Positions 1 through 8,300 of a stretch of 59,444 nucleotides of DNA are shown one piece after another. Under the pieces are notes generated by a model. That model saw only the letters and a list, made by a program, of their open reading frames with translations. It was not told where the DNA came from and did no database searches. Where the stretch lies: positions 1-59,444 of the forward strand of contig NZ_NKTY01000019.1 of the NCBI RefSeq assembly GCF_003207825.1, written 5' to 3'. Within the stretch, counting starts at the first letter, position 1, and each line of letters begins with the position of its first letter. Made by a program: the position numbers and the translations under genes. The DNA is from Komagataeibacter saccharivorans. GTDB lineage: Bacteria > Pseudomonadota > Alphaproteobacteria > Acetobacterales > Acetobacteraceae.

Positions 1-127
1 CCGCCAGCTGCTTTAACTGCTCCACCGAAAGGTTGCGCATGTCATGCGGCGCGCGCACCCGGTCAAGCTGCGCATAGCGCCCAAGGGTCGGAATCGCGGA
101 AGGGGTGTTGGTGTCGGTCATGTCCAT
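1..127 (-). CDS. dxs: 1-deoxy-D-xylulose-5-phosphate synthase, N-terminal fragment
   Basis: Only the first 42 or so codons lie in the window; the gene runs off the left edge. The visible protein contains LDRVRAPHDMRNLSVEQLKQ, the typical Dxs N-terminus that precedes the thiamine-diphosphate domain. Dxs condenses pyruvate and glyceraldehyde 3-phosphate in the first step of the MEP isoprenoid pathway in the cytosol. The ATG at 127 overlaps the ispA stop codon as TGATG, so translational coupling is likely. A second in-frame ATG at 121 is an alternative start. Directly following ispA, it supplies precursor for the same pathway. The catalytic regions cannot be checked here. Confidence 0.85.
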   Translation of the reverse strand, partial: MDMTDTNTPSAIPTLGRYAQLDRVRAPHDMRNLSVEQLKQLA

Positions 128-1071
128 CAGTTCCTGCGCTCGACCACGTAGCGGACCAGATCGCGCAGGCGATCAGCCTCCGGGCCAAAAATGTCGATAT
201 GGGATTCAGCCTGTTCGGCCACGCGCTTCGCCTCACGCGCGGCACCATCCACGCCCAGCAGGGCGACATAGGTGGACTTGCCCGCGGCTTCGTCCTTGCC
301 GGCCGTCTTGCCCAGTTCCTCGGCGCTGGCGGTGGCGTCCAGCACATCGTCCGCAATCTGGAACGCGGCACCCAGATCGCGGCCATAGGCGGAAATGCGC
401 TTGCGCACGTCATCACTGGCCTGCCCCAGAATGGCGCCGGCTTCGGCTGAATAGCGGATCAGGCAGCCGGTCTTGAGCGCGTGCAGGCGGGCGACTTCTT
501 CCAGCGACAGCGCACGGCCTTCCCCTTCCATGTCGATCATCTGGCCGCCAACCATGCCTGCGGCACCGGATGCGTCGGCCAGCGCGCGGACAAGGTTGAT
601 GCGCACCTCTGCGCTGTCATGCGTCAGCGGGTTGGCCAGAATGTCGAACGCCATCGTCTGCAGCGCGTCACCGGCCAGAATGGCGGTGGCTTCGTCAAAC
701 TTGCGATGGGTGGAGGGCTGGCCACGGCGCAGGTCGTCATCGTCCATGGCGGGCAGGTCGTCATGCACCAGGGAATAGGCATGCAGCATTTCAACCGAAG
801 CGGCGACACGGTCGGCGCCTTCGGCTGCGACCTTGAACAGGCTGGCGACTTCCGCCACCAGATAGCCACGCAGGCGCTTGCCGCCGCCAAGTGTCGCATA
901 ACGCATGGCGTCGATCAGGCGGGCTTCCCCCCCTTCGACGCGGGGCAGGAGACGGTCGATCATATGTTCGATCGCCGTGGCGCGCGCGGCCATGGATGCA
1001 CGCAGACGGACCATGCGATCCGTACCGTCTGTTTGGGACGCGGTTGCTGTTGTTTGGTTCATCTGGCGCAT
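127..1071 (-). CDS. ispA: Farnesyl diphosphate synthase (polyprenyl synthetase)
   Basis: This is an all-alpha prenyltransferase that elongates DMAPP/GPP with IPP to farnesyl diphosphate. The first Asp-rich motif DDLPAMDDDD is at about residues 104-113 and the second, DDVLD, at about 241-245. The GGGKRLRG substrate-binding segment is near residue 62. Length, about 314 residues, is usual for the family. The chosen ATG at 1071 shares one base with the xseB stop (TGATG); an in-frame TTG just upstream is less likely. The order xseB-ispA-dxs is common in Proteobacteria, and both junctions overlap in the same way, which points to one translationally coupled operon. Product chain length (C15 versus C10/C20) is inferred from the family. 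Confidence 0.93.
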   Translation of the reverse strand: MRQMNQTTATASQTDGTDRMVRLRASMAARATAIEHMIDRLLPRVEGGEARLIDAMRYATLGGGKRLRGYLVAEVASLFKVAAEGADRVAASVEMLHAYSLVHDDLPAMDDDDLRRGQPSTHRKFDEATAILAGDALQTMAFDILANPLTHDSAEVRINLVRALADASGAAGMVGGQMIDMEGEGRALSLEEVARLHALKTGCLIRYSAEAGAILGQASDDVRKRISAYGRDLGAAFQIADDVLDATASAEELGKTAGKDEAAGKSTYVALLGVDGAAREAKRVAEQAESHIDIFGPEADRLRDLVRYVVERRN

Positions 1072-1301
1072 CAATCCATTGGTTTTGCTTCCAGCGTACC
1101 GTCTGCACGCTGGACAATCGCCTGAACGCGGGCTTCCGCCTCGTCCAGTTTCTTCTGACAGTACTGCCGCAGGGCGGCGCCGCGTTCGTAGGATGTGATC
1201 GCGTCCTCCAGCCTGAGCTGGCCTACCTCAAGCTGTCGCACGATGGCTTCAAGTTCGGCCAGTGCGTCCTCGAAGGACAGGTTGGTCAGGTCATCGGTCA
1301 T
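1071..1301 (-). CDS. xseB: Exodeoxyribonuclease VII small subunit
   Basis: This small helical protein of about 76 residues contains the XseB signature LSFEDALAELEAIVRQLE followed by a LEDAITSYERG segment. XseB binds the catalytic XseA subunit to form exonuclease VII, which degrades single-stranded DNA from both ends in the cytosol. The reading frame is open for 20 more codons upstream, but family length and the MTDDL start favour the ATG at 1301. It is the first gene of the coupled xseB-ispA-dxs run. XseA is not in the window. Confidence 0.9.
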   Translation of the reverse strand: MTDDLTNLSFEDALAELEAIVRQLEVGQLRLEDAITSYERGAALRQYCQKKLDEAEARVQAIVQRADGTLEAKPMD

Positions 1302-1409
1302 CTGTACGCGGTGCTTCCTGAAATAACGTGGTGGCGGACGCATTACATCCTTGTGGGGCATCCTGCCAAGGGGACAACTGGTTTTAGACTAGTTTGACAA
1401 TGGGGCGGA

Positions 1410-1667
1410 TCATGGGCGCGAATGGGATGCGGCGTCCGTTTCCTGCCTGCGGCGGATTACGAAGGACAGCGTGCCGCCTTCTTCCCCGAATGCGATCAGG
1501 GCGTGGCCCGTCTCGCGGCAGAAAGCCTGAAAATCCGCGACGGATGCCCGGTCGGTCGCAATCACGCGCAGCCGCGTCCCCGGCGCCAGCCCGCGCAGCA
1601 TGCGGTTGGCCTTGAGCACGGGCAGGGGGCAGGTCAGGCCACGGGCGTCTAGCAGGATCTCACTCAT
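1410..1667 (-). CDS. TusA-like sulfurtransferase (SirA/YeeD family)
   Basis: This protein of about 85 residues has the family-defining CPLP motif (C-P-x-P) at about residues 13-16, inside LDARGLTCPLPVLKANRM. The Cys carries a persulfide in TusA proteins, which relay sulfur for tRNA thiolation, molybdopterin or other acceptors in the cytosol. Here the role is inferred from family only: no tusBCD, moeB or sulfurtransferase partner is adjacent. It lies 108 bp upstream of xseB on the same strand and may share a transcript. The C-terminal tail after about residue 75 is Arg/Ser/His-rich and probably unstructured. Confidence 0.82.
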   Translation of the reverse strand: MSEILLDARGLTCPLPVLKANRMLRGLAPGTRLRVIATDRASVADFQAFCRETGHALIAFGEEGGTLSFVIRRRQETDAASHSRP

Positions 1668-1789
1668 GGGGGGCCATGTCTCCGTGTGGTGGGCAGCTAT
1701 GTGCGGACATCAGGGTTTGATGTTCCCTGCAGGTACGACCATAAAAGAAAACGTGCCACTGATAAAACATGATGAAAGAAAGACTCCGG

Positions 1790-2701
1790 ATGGCTTCCTA
1801 TCGTATCGGAATAGATTTTGGCGGCACCAAGATCGAAATCGCAGCCCTTGGCATGGACGGAGCCGAGCTTGTCCGTCGGCGGATTGTCAATCCGGGCAGC
1901 TATAATGCGGCCATTGCGGCCATGTGCGACCTGATCCATGGCGTGGATAAGGAACTGGGGGGTACGGGGACGGTCGGAATCGGTATTCCGGGTTCCATCA
2001 GCCCCGATGCTGGCGTGATCAAGAACGCCAATGCCACATGGCTGAACAACCAGCCGCTGATACGCGACATGTCGGCGGCGCTGGGCCGCGAAGTCCGCAT
2101 TGAAAACGATGCGAACTGCTTTGCCCTGTCCGAGGCGATAGACGGTGCGGGCGCTGGTTATCATAGCGTGTTTGGCGTCATCATCGGCACCGGCATGGGG
2201 GCGGGGATCGTGATCGACCGCAAGCTGCTGATCGGGCGCAACCATATCGCGGGTGAATGGGGACATACGCCGCTGCCGTGGCCCCGGCTTGAGGAATTTC
2301 CCATGCCGAAATGTTTCTGCGGCAATGAGGGATGTATGGAGCGGTTCCTGAGCGGCTCCGCGCTGGCGCAGGACTGGAAAGGCCCCGGCCATCGCAGCGC
2401 TGCCCATATCGAGCAGGAGGCGGATGCAGGCGACCTGACCGCGATCGGGGCGCTGGACCGTTACATGGACCGCATGGCGCGGGCCTGCGCCATGGCGATC
2501 AATTTCATGGACCCCGATGTCATCGTGCTGGGCGGCGGTGTGTCCAACCTTGAAACGCTGTACGAGCGCGTGCCCCGGCTCATGCGCCGCTATGTCATTA
2601 CCCCCGACTGCCGCACGCCGATTGTGCGCAACCAGCATGGCGACAGTTCGGGTGTGCGGGGGGCTGCGTGGCTGTGGGACGATCACCACGTACCTGGCTG
2701 A
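1790..2701 (+). CDS. ROK-family sugar kinase, fructokinase-like
   Basis: The protein opens with the ATP-binding motif GIDFGGTK and has IENDANCFALSEA with the catalytic Asp, GTGMGAGIVI, and the ROK zinc-site block GEWGHTPLP followed by CFCGNEGCMERF. It closely follows the fructokinase/Mak layout, so ATP-dependent phosphorylation of fructose (or another hexose) in the cytosol is likely; the substrate is not proven. ATGs at 1769 and 1772 are in frame, but homologues start near MASYRIG, so 1790 is preferred. It stands alone between divergent tusA-like and convergent rlmE genes; no transporter or isomerase is adjacent. Confidence 0.85.
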   Translation: MASYRIGIDFGGTKIEIAALGMDGAELVRRRIVNPGSYNAAIAAMCDLIHGVDKELGGTGTVGIGIPGSISPDAGVIKNANATWLNNQPLIRDMSAALGREVRIENDANCFALSEAIDGAGAGYHSVFGVIIGTGMGAGIVIDRKLLIGRNHIAGEWGHTPLPWPRLEEFPMPKCFCGNEGCMERFLSGSALAQDWKGPGHRSAAHIEQEADAGDLTAIGALDRYMDRMARACAMAINFMDPDVIVLGGGVSNLETLYERVPRLMRRYVITPDCRTPIVRNQHGDSSGVRGAAWLWDDHHVPG

Positions 2702-2726
2702 GTGTCAGGAAACGCGGTCGGGCAGT

Positions 2727-3491
2727 TCAGCTTTCTTCGCTGTCCAGACCGCGGAACCCTGTCGCCACGACATAGAGTTCGCTCGATTCCTTGCGGCTGG
2801 CAGGAGGCTTGGCGTGGCGGACCTGCGTGAACATCTTCTTGAGTTCGCCCAGCATCTGCTTTTCCGAACCACCCTGGAACACCTTGGCGATGAATGCGCC
2901 GCCGGGGGCGAGGATATGGACCGCGAAATCAAGCGCCAGTTCGGCCAGCCCGATAATGCGCAGGTGATCGGTTGGGGCGTGGCCTGTGGTGTTGGGCGCC
3001 ATGTCCGACATGACCAGATCGGGCTTTCCCCCAAGCAGTTCGGTCAGGCGGTCGGGCATGTCGGGATCGTTGAAATCCCCTTCAAGAATGGTAGCGCCCG
3101 GCACCGGATCAACCGGCAGCAGATCGACGCCGACCACTTCCGCCGCGCCGCGCTTGACCGCCACCTGCGTCCAGCCGCCGGGGGCCGCACCCAGATCCAC
3201 GACGCGGGTGCCGGGGCGGATCAGGTGAAAACGGTCGTCCAGTTCAATCAGCTTGAAGGCCGCGCGTGAACGCCAGCCCTGCTTCTGCGCGGCCTGAACG
3301 TAGGGGTCATTCAACTGCCGTTGCAGCCAGCGGTGCTGTGCTGTCGTGCGGCCGCGCGCCTTCTTGACCGTGACGGTCTTGGTCCGGTTGGCGCGCGCTG
3401 CCTGTCCGTCGGTGCTGGTGTCGTTGCTGCCGGGCGTAAGGCTGCTGTTACGGGCCTTGCCCGGTATGCGGGTAGAAGAACGCTGTTTCAT
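2727..3491 (-). CDS. rlmE: 23S rRNA (uridine-2'-O-)-methyltransferase RlmE (FtsJ/RrmJ)
   Basis: This Rossmann-fold SAM methyltransferase has the SAM motif VDLGAAPGGWTQVA and downstream MSDMAPNTTGH; the K-D-K-E tetrad family pattern is met by residues in SRAAFKLIELD, MSDMAP, FIAKVFQGG and the ESSELY segment. RlmE methylates the ribose of U2552 in the A-loop of 23S rRNA late in 50S assembly. The about 55-residue N-terminal extension, rich in Arg, Lys and Thr, is common in alphaproteobacterial forms. It begins 12 bp after the ppx/gppA gene, a conserved alphaproteobacterial pairing, so the two are probably co-transcribed. Confidence 0.93.
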   Translation of the reverse strand: MKQRSSTRIPGKARNSSLTPGSNDTSTDGQAARANRTKTVTVKKARGRTTAQHRWLQRQLNDPYVQAAQKQGWRSRAAFKLIELDDRFHLIRPGTRVVDLGAAPGGWTQVAVKRGAAEVVGVDLLPVDPVPGATILEGDFNDPDMPDRLTELLGGKPDLVMSDMAPNTTGHAPTDHLRIIGLAELALDFAVHILAPGGAFIAKVFQGGSEKQMLGELKKMFTQVRHAKPPASRKESSELYVVATGFRGLDSEES

Positions 3492-3503
3492 GACGGGACG
3501 CGG

Positions 3504-4634
3504 TCAGGGACTGACCCGGTGCTCCATACGATTATGAAAGGAGAGGGAAGACGAGGTGGCGGAAAAGCCGCCGCGTCGTCTGCGATCCCCGATCATGCGT
3601 AAAAGCATGCCATCGCGCAATCCCCGGTCCGCCACCCTTACTTCCGCCATGGGCCATGTGGTGACGATCGCCTCGAATATGGCGCAGCCGGGCAGAAGGT
3701 AGCGCGCGCGGTCCGGGCCGATAACGGGATGGCGTGCAAGCCCGTTCAGGCCGGACTGGCGCAGGCTGTCGATTATGCCCAGCGCCTGCGGCACCGACAG
3801 GCTTGCCCCGTCAATTCCCGTGCGGTCGTAACGCTCCTGCGCCAGCGCCAGACTGGCCAGCGTGGTGACGGTGCCACTGGTGCCCAGAAGCGTGACATTC
3901 TGCCGTGCGATTTCGCGCGCAATGCAGTGTACGTCGTCAAAACCGCGCAGTACATTGCTGATTTCATCCACAACGGCGCGATAGCCCGTGTCGGAAAAAA
4001 TATCCGCGCCGTCGCGTTCGCCCAGCGTCATGATGCCAACCGGCAGGCTGACATAGCCCGACAGGTCATGCCGCCGGGCGTCGCGGTCGATTCGCGCCCA
4101 TGCGACTTCGGTCGAGCCGCCGCCGATATCAAACAGCAGCCCCCGCCCGGTGGTCTCCCGCCTGTCCTGCAGCAGCGATGTACATGCAGCCAGCGCCAGT
4201 TCCGCTTCTTCCCGCGCGGAAATGATGGAGATGTTCAGCCCCGTCTCGTTCAGAACACGGGCCAGGAAGTCCATGCCATTTCCCGCACGGCGGCAGGCTT
4301 CTGTCGCAATTGCGCGGTGGTCATGCAGGTCATACAGCCCCATCCGCGCGACGCAGGCGCGCAGGGCTGCGATGGTGCGTTCCATCGCGGCCTCGGCAAG
4401 CTGGCCGGAATGGTGCAGGCCCTCTCCCAGCCGGACGGCACGGCTGAAGCTGTCGATCACGCGCAGCCCCCGTTCACCCGCGCGGGCGACCAGCAGGCGA
4501 CAGTTATGGGTGCCCAGGTCGATGGCGGCATAAAGTGGCCCGCGCACGCTACGGCGCTGCGGCGCGGGGGTGGGAAGGGGAATGTATCCCTGTTCCCTTA
4601 TCTGTGCGCTGAGCGGCTGCTGGACCATGTTCAT
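3504..4634 (-). CDS. Ppx/GppA-family phosphatase
   Basis: This member of the sugar-kinase/actin/HSP70 superfamily has two phosphate-binding motifs, AAIDLGTHNCRLLVA near residue 36 and LFDIGGGSTEVAW near residue 170. Family members hydrolyse polyphosphate or pppGpp. At 376 residues it has only the two catalytic domains and lacks the C-terminal HD-like region of long E. coli Ppx, as is usual for alphaproteobacterial homologues beside rlmE. Whether polyphosphate or pppGpp is the main substrate cannot be read from sequence. It is upstream of rlmE with a 12-bp gap and probably starts that operon. Confidence 0.86.
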   Translation of the reverse strand: MNMVQQPLSAQIREQGYIPLPTPAPQRRSVRGPLYAAIDLGTHNCRLLVARAGERGLRVIDSFSRAVRLGEGLHHSGQLAEAAMERTIAALRACVARMGLYDLHDHRAIATEACRRAGNGMDFLARVLNETGLNISIISAREEAELALAACTSLLQDRRETTGRGLLFDIGGGSTEVAWARIDRDARRHDLSGYVSLPVGIMTLGERDGADIFSDTGYRAVVDEISNVLRGFDDVHCIAREIARQNVTLLGTSGTVTTLASLALAQERYDRTGIDGASLSVPQALGIIDSLRQSGLNGLARHPVIGPDRARYLLPGCAIFEAIVTTWPMAEVRVADRGLRDGMLLRMIGDRRRRGGFSATSSSLSFHNRMEHRVSP

Positions 4635-4741
4635 CCAAACCCGTTAGACCCGTTGACGATCGAGGCATTACCTATTGTGTTAAGTGTACTGCGTAAAACG
4701 CAAGCCAAAAGAGAAAGTTTGCAAAAAAGCAATCAGGGGGG

Positions 4742-4770
4742 TTGCACGCCCGATAACCGACGGGTATATG
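4742..4770 (+). promoter_or_regulatory. Probable sigma-70 promoter of tRNA-Gln
   Basis: TTGCAC at 4742-4747 and TATATG at 4765-4770 are separated by exactly 17 bp. Transcription would start near 4777, about 30 bp before the mature tRNA end. No other + strand gene follows closely, so this promoter is assigned to the tRNA. Confidence 0.6.
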
Positions 4771-4808
4771 CCTGATCACCGCAGCGCATCGCGCCGCTTT
4801 CTCCTTGC

Positions 4809-4882
4809 TGGGGGATAGTTTAGCGGTAGAACTACCGGCTCTGACCCGGTCAGCCCTGGTTCGAATCCAGGTCCCCCAGCCA
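4809..4882 (+). tRNA. tRNA-Gln (anticodon CUG)
   Basis: A full cloverleaf can be folded by hand: acceptor stem TGGGGGA with TCCCCCA, D arm GTTT/GAAC, anticodon stem ACCGG/CCGGT with loop CTCTGAC (anticodon CTG, reading CAG), and T arm CCTGG-TTCGAAT-CCAGG. The discriminator base is G and the 3' CCA (4880-4882) is encoded in the DNA. The variable loop is short, as expected for a class I tRNA. The acceptor starts with U, paired to A, which is typical of glutamine tRNAs. Confidence 0.96.
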
Positions 4883-5318
4883 AAAACTCCCCAATAAAAT
4901 AATGTGCCTGCCTGTAGGTTTCAACCTGCTGGGTCATGATGCACGTAATCAGGGTTCGCTGTCCGTGCAGGCGGGATTGCCCATTGGTGCATTGTGGTTG
5001 GGCCTTCGCCATTTCGTCGGCTGTACCCGTTTCCGTGTAATGGCGTGGTCTGTGAGTCATGCAGGGACGGCTGGCGCGGATCTGGTCCGGATTCAGACGC
5101 CATTTGAAACTGGATTAGTGATCAATTTCCGGATGCTGCCTTTTTTAAAGCGGCATCATCTGCGGCGCTCTGAAAGAGGGGGCACCAAAAACGTTCCCCC
5201 CTCTCCATGATTTGCAGAACGGCTCTTGGTGGCCATTCAGGCAGTCTTTCCCCAGTTTTCGTGAAGCCGGATTTCATCCCTACGGGCCACGTTCTTCCAA
5301 TGGCGGTTCATGGGGGCG
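4883..5318. other. Intergenic region without a recognisable gene
   Basis: These 436 bp lie between tRNA-Gln and the 3' end of the GGDEF gene. Open frames here have no family features; the minus-strand one that crosses the tRNA encodes the familiar artefact peptide GFEPGLTGSEPVV produced by translating a tRNA gene. The only structure seen is the G/C-run hairpin at 5175-5204. Confidence 0.6.
5175..5204 (-). terminator. Hairpin downstream of the GGDEF gene, possible terminator
   Basis: AGAGGGGG (5175-5182) pairs perfectly with CCCCCTCT (5197-5204) across a 14-nt loop. It lies about 115 bp beyond the stop codon of the large GGDEF gene. On the minus strand the stem is followed by TTCAG, so there is no good U-tract and the terminator role is tentative. 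Confidence 0.4.
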
Positions 5319-8300
5319 TTATCGGGGCCGGGGTTCCGTTATGGTCGCCGTGGGGAGTGGGGAAGGATAGCGTTGCCAGATCTGTTCCCACCGTTGCTGC
5401 AATCCGCTGGCGAACTGCTGCATCAGCAGCGATTCAAACTGGTTGGGATAGGCGCCGTAAACGGTCAGTACGGCCATCACCTGCCCATCGTTTCCCCTGA
5501 TCGGAATGCTGAGGGATGACACGATGCCAAGGTGTTTCATCACGTCACGCCACACTACAACGCGGGGATCCGTAACGTAGGAGGCGCAATGCTGCCGCTG
5601 TCGGCTACGCCATGCGATGCCTGTGACGGACTGGTTGAATGACGGGTCCGGCTCGGTTATCGGCTGTGCGAGGACTGGCAGCATGGCGTTGCCCAGTTTC
5701 TGTGCCTGTGGGCCGCCGGTGCCCGTCACAACCAGTTGCCCCGATGCGCTGGCGCGGAACAGCATGGCGGCCTGTATGCCGGGTAACTGGCCGAAATCTT
5801 CCATTTCCTGTGCGGTGGCGTCGGTAAGGCTGCGGTCGGTTACGGGCAGGTTTTCGGACAGAAGGGAGAAATAGGTCTGTTCGACCACCTGACCCGCCTG
5901 TAGCTGCGCGCCCTTGTCATCCTGAATGCGAATTTCGGTGGTCAGCAGGATATGATACTGCTCGCTGGCGCGCAGCATGGCCTTGTCCAGACGGTCGATA
6001 AGCAGGCGACGGTAAATGCTGTAGGATTCGCTAAGCAATGTCGGCGTGAGCCCCGAAAGGGCATGTACGGTGCCGATCCGGCCTGCGATCGCCACGATGT
6101 CCTGCCGCGTGGTTTCAGGCGCGAGCAGGAAGCCCAGATGCTTTAGCTGCTGTTCCTTGAGGTGGGCCAGTTCTTCCGCCGTGAAGACGGACAGGATGCG
6201 TTTCCCATCGGGCGTTTCGCCAATAAGGTCATCAAAACGTTCCATGAAATCATGCCGGATACGGGCGAGGAAGCTCCGCGCCCGTGTCAGCAGTTCTGCC
6301 GCTTCGGGACCATAGGCATCAAATGCAATCGTTTCGGGCGCATTATCCGTGGGCGGTCGCGCCACGGTTGCGCTGGCAAGGCACCACCATGTCTTGCGCG
6401 TGGCCTTTGTCACCTTTGACTGGTACATGGCGGCATCGGCGCGCCGTAACAGGGTATCGGGATCTTCCCCGTCCAGTGGGTAAAGCGCCAGACCAAGGGT
6501 CATCCCCACCACCGCGCGGGATTCGGGCGTGACCTGGAAGGGACTTTCAACCGCCACATGCAACTGGTCCAGTACCGTCGTGGCCTGCGCTACGGGAACG
6601 AGCGGGTCGAGGTCATCGATAATAATGACGAATTCATCACCGCCCAGTCGCGCGATGTAATCGGTCTGGCGCAGTCCGGCCCGCATGCGACGGGCCAGTT
6701 CCTGCAACAGTACGTCGCCTGCCTCATGCCCGTAACTGTCATTGACCAGCTTGAAGTCATCAAGATCGAGCATGCTGACGCCAACGGCAGTGCCCTGCCG
6801 CCGCGCCCGTGCCAGGGCCAGCGGCATGTATTCTTCCAGCGCCAGCCGGTTGGGCAGGCCGGTCAGGGGATCGTGGCGTGCGCGCTGGGATTCCTCCACC
6901 TGTAATTTTTCGACGCGCTGCTTGGCGTCCAGCGTATCCAGCGCGTGGCCCAGCAGATGGGCGACGCGCTGGCACAGGGCTATGCTCTGCGCATCAAAGA
7001 TATGGGGCTGCGGGGAAACGAAGGTGATGACCATCCACGTTGATCCACCGCGCCAGATCGGCGTGGACAGCACAGCGCGCCACTGGTTCCGCCTGACGAA
7101 ATCGAACCACGGCGCCTGCGCCTGTTCGCCCAGTTCATCGTTGCTGTAGGCAAGGGCCTCCGTCTTCCACGCGCGCGCGGCGACCAGCGGCACGGGCACT
7201 TCGTCCATGGCGCGCAGGTCCAGGGCGTCCATACCATCCGTCCCTTCGCCTGCGCGGGCGATGACATTCAGCCGGTAGCCCGGTTCCATCCTGCCGATCC
7301 ATACCGCATGGAACAGCGTGTCATGCACCAGATCCGAACAGGCGCGGGCGCACATCTCGGTGTCGCTGCTGGCCTGCAGCACGGCGTCAGCGGTATTGAC
7401 CAGCGCATGATAGAGGCGTTGCGCCACATCGCGGCTGGTTACGTCCTCGATGGTCCAGACCGATACATTGCCGTTGATGTCACTGAGCTGCACGCCCGAG
7501 AAATCGGCGATCATGACGCGGCCGTCTGGGCGGGACAGGCGCACGCCCGCAACCCGCACCTCGGACCGGGTCCGCAACTGTTCATATATGGCGCCGACCC
7601 GTTCGAATTCCTCCCTGTCGGCATAGAGCATTTCAGCCGACTGGTTGACCAGTGAGTCCGGGGTCAGGCCAAGCATCTGCGCCACGCGGGTATTGGTCAT
7701 CTGGATGATGCGATCTTTGACCAGCAGGATACCGACGACCGAGTTGTCCAGCAGGGCGGTCTGGAGGCGACGGTTATAAAGCTGTTCCAGCCCGCTCGAT
7801 ATGTCGGTTGCGATTTCCTTCAGCAGCACCTGAAGCTGGTCGTCAAATACATCGACCTGTTCGTGATAGACGCTCAGCACCGCCCAGATCTGCCCGTCGC
7901 GATGGATGGGCAGCACGGCGTTGGAACACACACCCTGTCGTATGGCCCATTCCCGCCATGGGGCGGTATGTTCCCCGTTCTTGAAGGATGCGTTGAAAAT
8001 GGGCTGCCCGCTGCGCCACACCCGGCCCACATTGCCACAACCTTCCGGCACGTCCGGGTGGACGGAAATGGATACGCCATCCATGCATCCGGCAGGCCCG
8101 GCCACGGCCAGCATGCGTATGGACCCGTTTTCATCTGGTCGCCCGATGAAGGCGATTTTCAGGTGCGCGTAGTGAATGGCCATGTCGCAGATTTCCTGCA
8201 ACAGGGCTTCCTCGTTCTTCGCCTGGCTGATGCACTGGTTAAGCTGCGCCATGAAGCTGTTGAACTCGGTCAGCCGGGTCAGTTGCAGCATCTGTTCGCG

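Noticed and set aside
1697-2689. 330-codon minus-strand frame opposite the ROK kinase
   Set aside because: Antisense shadow: the ROK motifs are complete on the plus strand, and this frame shows no domain.
4776-5060. Minus-strand open frame of 94 codons across the tRNA-Gln gene
   Set aside because: Its C-terminal part is the well-known artefact produced by translating a tRNA gene (GFEPGLTGSEPVV); there is no independent coding support.
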